A program made the position numbers and the translations under genes. DNA of 64,000 nt from an uncultured Rothia sp. (GTDB lineage Bacteria; Actinomycetota; Actinomycetes; Actinomycetales; Micrococcaceae): NCBI GenBank assembly GCA_946222285.1, contig CAMIIP010000007.1, positions 21,114-85,113 on the forward strand. Reading direction: 5' to 3'. Below the pieces are notes generated by a model. The model made no database searches. It was not told where the DNA came from and saw nothing but the letters and a program-made list of their open reading frames with translations. Each line of letters begins with the position of its first letter. The stretch's first letter is position 1. This document shows, one piece after another, positions 62,382 to 64,000 of the stretch.

Positions 62382-64000
62382 CTACAACACTCTTGATAAA
62401 TCCTGAGAACGACGCTTAATCTCCTGACGCACCTCAGCTGGTCCCAGAACTTCAACTTCACCCTGAGCTTCGAGAAGGAAATTCCATAGCCACTCAATAG
62501 AAGAAAAACCCATACGGAAAAGTTTTCTTTCCTGCTCGCTGCCTACCGAAACTACTGACTGCTGCATAACCGCTAAAATATCAGGGGCGATCTCACCGTG
62601 GACGCATATCTCCACAGTAGAAACTTCTTCTTTGAGAATTTTCGCCCACTTCTCTTGAACTTCATGCTCTAAAACTTTTTCACTCTGCTGCCTCGGGGGC
62701 ATCGCACAATGATCTAATCTCCATTCGATCGAGACGAAATAATCTGTGCGCCTCTCGTGAAAAACAAAAACCCGAAAGATAAATCTGGTTTCGCTGCTGA
62801 TAGAGCCGCTCGGGATCTATTATTCTTTCTTCTGCTAATGTCCCCTCTCCCCCCATATACAATTTCTAGACAGCTATTACTCTGTATTGCTTGACAAATT
62901 ACTGAAATTTTAGCGTCGTCTAGAATATAGGAAACTGAACCCCTCAACGCATTAGTCTCATCAGCAAGCTCTTCCCACGTACCTTCAGCAGAAGCAAACA
63001 ATGCGGGGTCAGGCGAAATCGCTTGTACAAAGTTGAGAGCAAGAAGCATTAAGATGGTTTCTTCACGAGTAAAGCTCGGCTGTCCAATAAATTTCTCCGC
63101 ATCACGCACAAAAATTCTTTCGTCTTCTAGCTCAATATCAAAAAGAGAACTATCCCAGTTCAACCAGACAAGCTTCAGCTGCTTCTTTACATGACCTATG
63201 GGAATCTTGAGCTTATGAGAAATTTCCTGAAAAAAGTAATCCCGGGCTGGTCTACAGCCAACTGAATAAGACTAAGCAGTTCAGCGACCTGGAGTTCAGT
63301 AGAAGAGCGATTCCTCGAAATAACAGGCTTTTTCCATTGAATAAGATCAGAAGGTACAGCCGAACGGTGGCGTTTCTCCAAAGCATCAATAATCTCCATT
63401 TGCCTGAAATGTGCAAATTCTTGCATCACCGAACTTTTGGTAAAGTCAATTTCTTGTGAGCTCTGAAGACCCGCAGGAATCAACCACCCCCTGCTATTTG
63501 CTTCGTACAATGCGTCATTAAGCGAATAGGCAGGAATAACCGATAGCATGCCAGTATGATCCAGGATTTCTAAACCTAAGGGCATAACCTCACTGAGCTG
63601 GCTCAACATATCCGGCATGGAAAACTCAGTGCTAGAAGCTTCAAACTCTTTCCCCAAATGCGTATTGAGTATTCTATCTAGCCGAAAAGTCTTCACTTCA
63701 GTAGCATTTTCATACACTCCAGATACATACCAGCGCCCAAAACGGTTTCCCAGCCCTCTAACTTGAATAGACTTCTGAGAAAATAATCCGCTCGAATCTT
63801 GGTAAGAAAAACTAATAACCGATTTTGGGCAAGAGCACGAACTGCATGCACCCCCACTTCCGGCAGGTCTACAGCGGACAGCTGCGTGCCAAAATATTCC
63901 TCGACAGCATCCTTTGAGTACCCCAACTTAGCCAGTATAGAATCAGAGACCTTGAGACTTATTCAAAAGTCCTCCCAGCAGCATAAAACACCAACCCCCG
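62382..64000 (-). pseudogene. pafBC: fused PafBC WYL-domain regulator, multiply frameshifted (5' end outside)
   Basis: PafBC activates the LexA/RecA-independent DNA-damage response; in Arthrobacter PafB and PafC are one fused chain. Read across frames, the minus strand encodes the end of PafB with its WYL domain (GLGNRFGRWYVSGVYENATE, TFRLDRI), a linker, and a PafC half with its own WYL domain (PERLYQQRNQIYLSGF, LFRLDRMEI) and WCX tail to 62382. Joining needs frame changes near 63957-63964 and at homopolymers 63807-63811, 63230-63235, 62849-62854 and 62695-62699. No single frame spans more than about 170 codons. tatA and tatC follow, as in relatives. Confidence 0.85.

Noticed and set aside
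62382..63926. Four short separate regulators or toxin-like genes in the pafBC region
   Set aside because: The fragments are pieces of one WYL protein: their joins complete known motifs and they lack starts with ribosome sites.

Overview
The window looks like chromosomal DNA of a Micrococcaceae actinobacterium, most likely Rothia-like. The evidence is actinobacteria-specific genes (integration host factor mihF, rbpA, DUF3043, DUF3054 and DUF3097 proteins, qcrCAB/ctaE, helY, tat next to a fused pafBC) and gene order that matches Arthrobacter/Rothia-type genomes. Base composition, judged by eye, is in the mid-to-high 40s % GC, which is low for this family. No phage, insertion sequence, CRISPR array, tRNA or rRNA was recognised.

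Layout. 1-6782: pyrimidine operon pyrC (cut at the window edge), a PH-like membrane protein, carA, carB, pyrF. 7007-13048: mihF, gmk, rpoZ, coaBC, metK, priA. 13045-15035: a minus-strand pair, glycosyltransferase and alpha/beta hydrolase. 15217-23170: leuS, degV, the competence genes comEA and a two-piece comEC, then holA. 23286-24283: minus-strand rpsT and a PemK/MazF-like protein. 24454-42537: a long, mostly plus-strand housekeeping run lepA, hemW, (minus DUF4870 and DUF3097), hrcA, dnaJ, rsmE, phoH, ybeY, a CNNM/CorC protein, era, an LCP protein, leuA, recO, uppS, pyrD. 42605-45151: DUF3043 (minus), an M20 peptidase, erpA. 45374-53497: the aerobic respiratory supercomplex as two convergent operons, ctaC-ctaD-ctaF (plus) and ctaE-qcrC-qcrA-qcrB (minus), facing each other across an 818-bp gap with no recognisable gene. 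53711-64000: trpD, DUF3054, rbpA, ppm1, a degenerate amidohydrolase, helY, tatC, tatA, a small membrane protein and pafBC.

The most unusual feature is gene decay. trpD has an in-frame TAG where a tryptophan codon is expected plus a +1 G-run frameshift. The fused pafBC DNA-damage regulator carries about five frameshifts, four of them in homopolymers, while its protein signal remains readable across frames. comEC is divided into an ATGA-overlapping pair, and comEA may have a broken 5' end. Long neighbouring genes (carB, lepA, helY) are intact, so random assembly error alone is an unlikely explanation, though it should be excluded first.

Regulatory signals seen: a sigma-R-type promoter (GGAAT-N18-GTT) before rbpA, a CIRCE-like operator before hrcA, a perfect inverted pair of DnaA boxes before comEA, and GACA-N3-TGTC palindromes upstream of both ctaC and ctaE. 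Many convergent gene ends carry strong perfect hairpin terminators. I did not see a clearly novel multi-gene system; the 818-bp gap with stacked hairpins is the best place for an undescribed element such as a small RNA.
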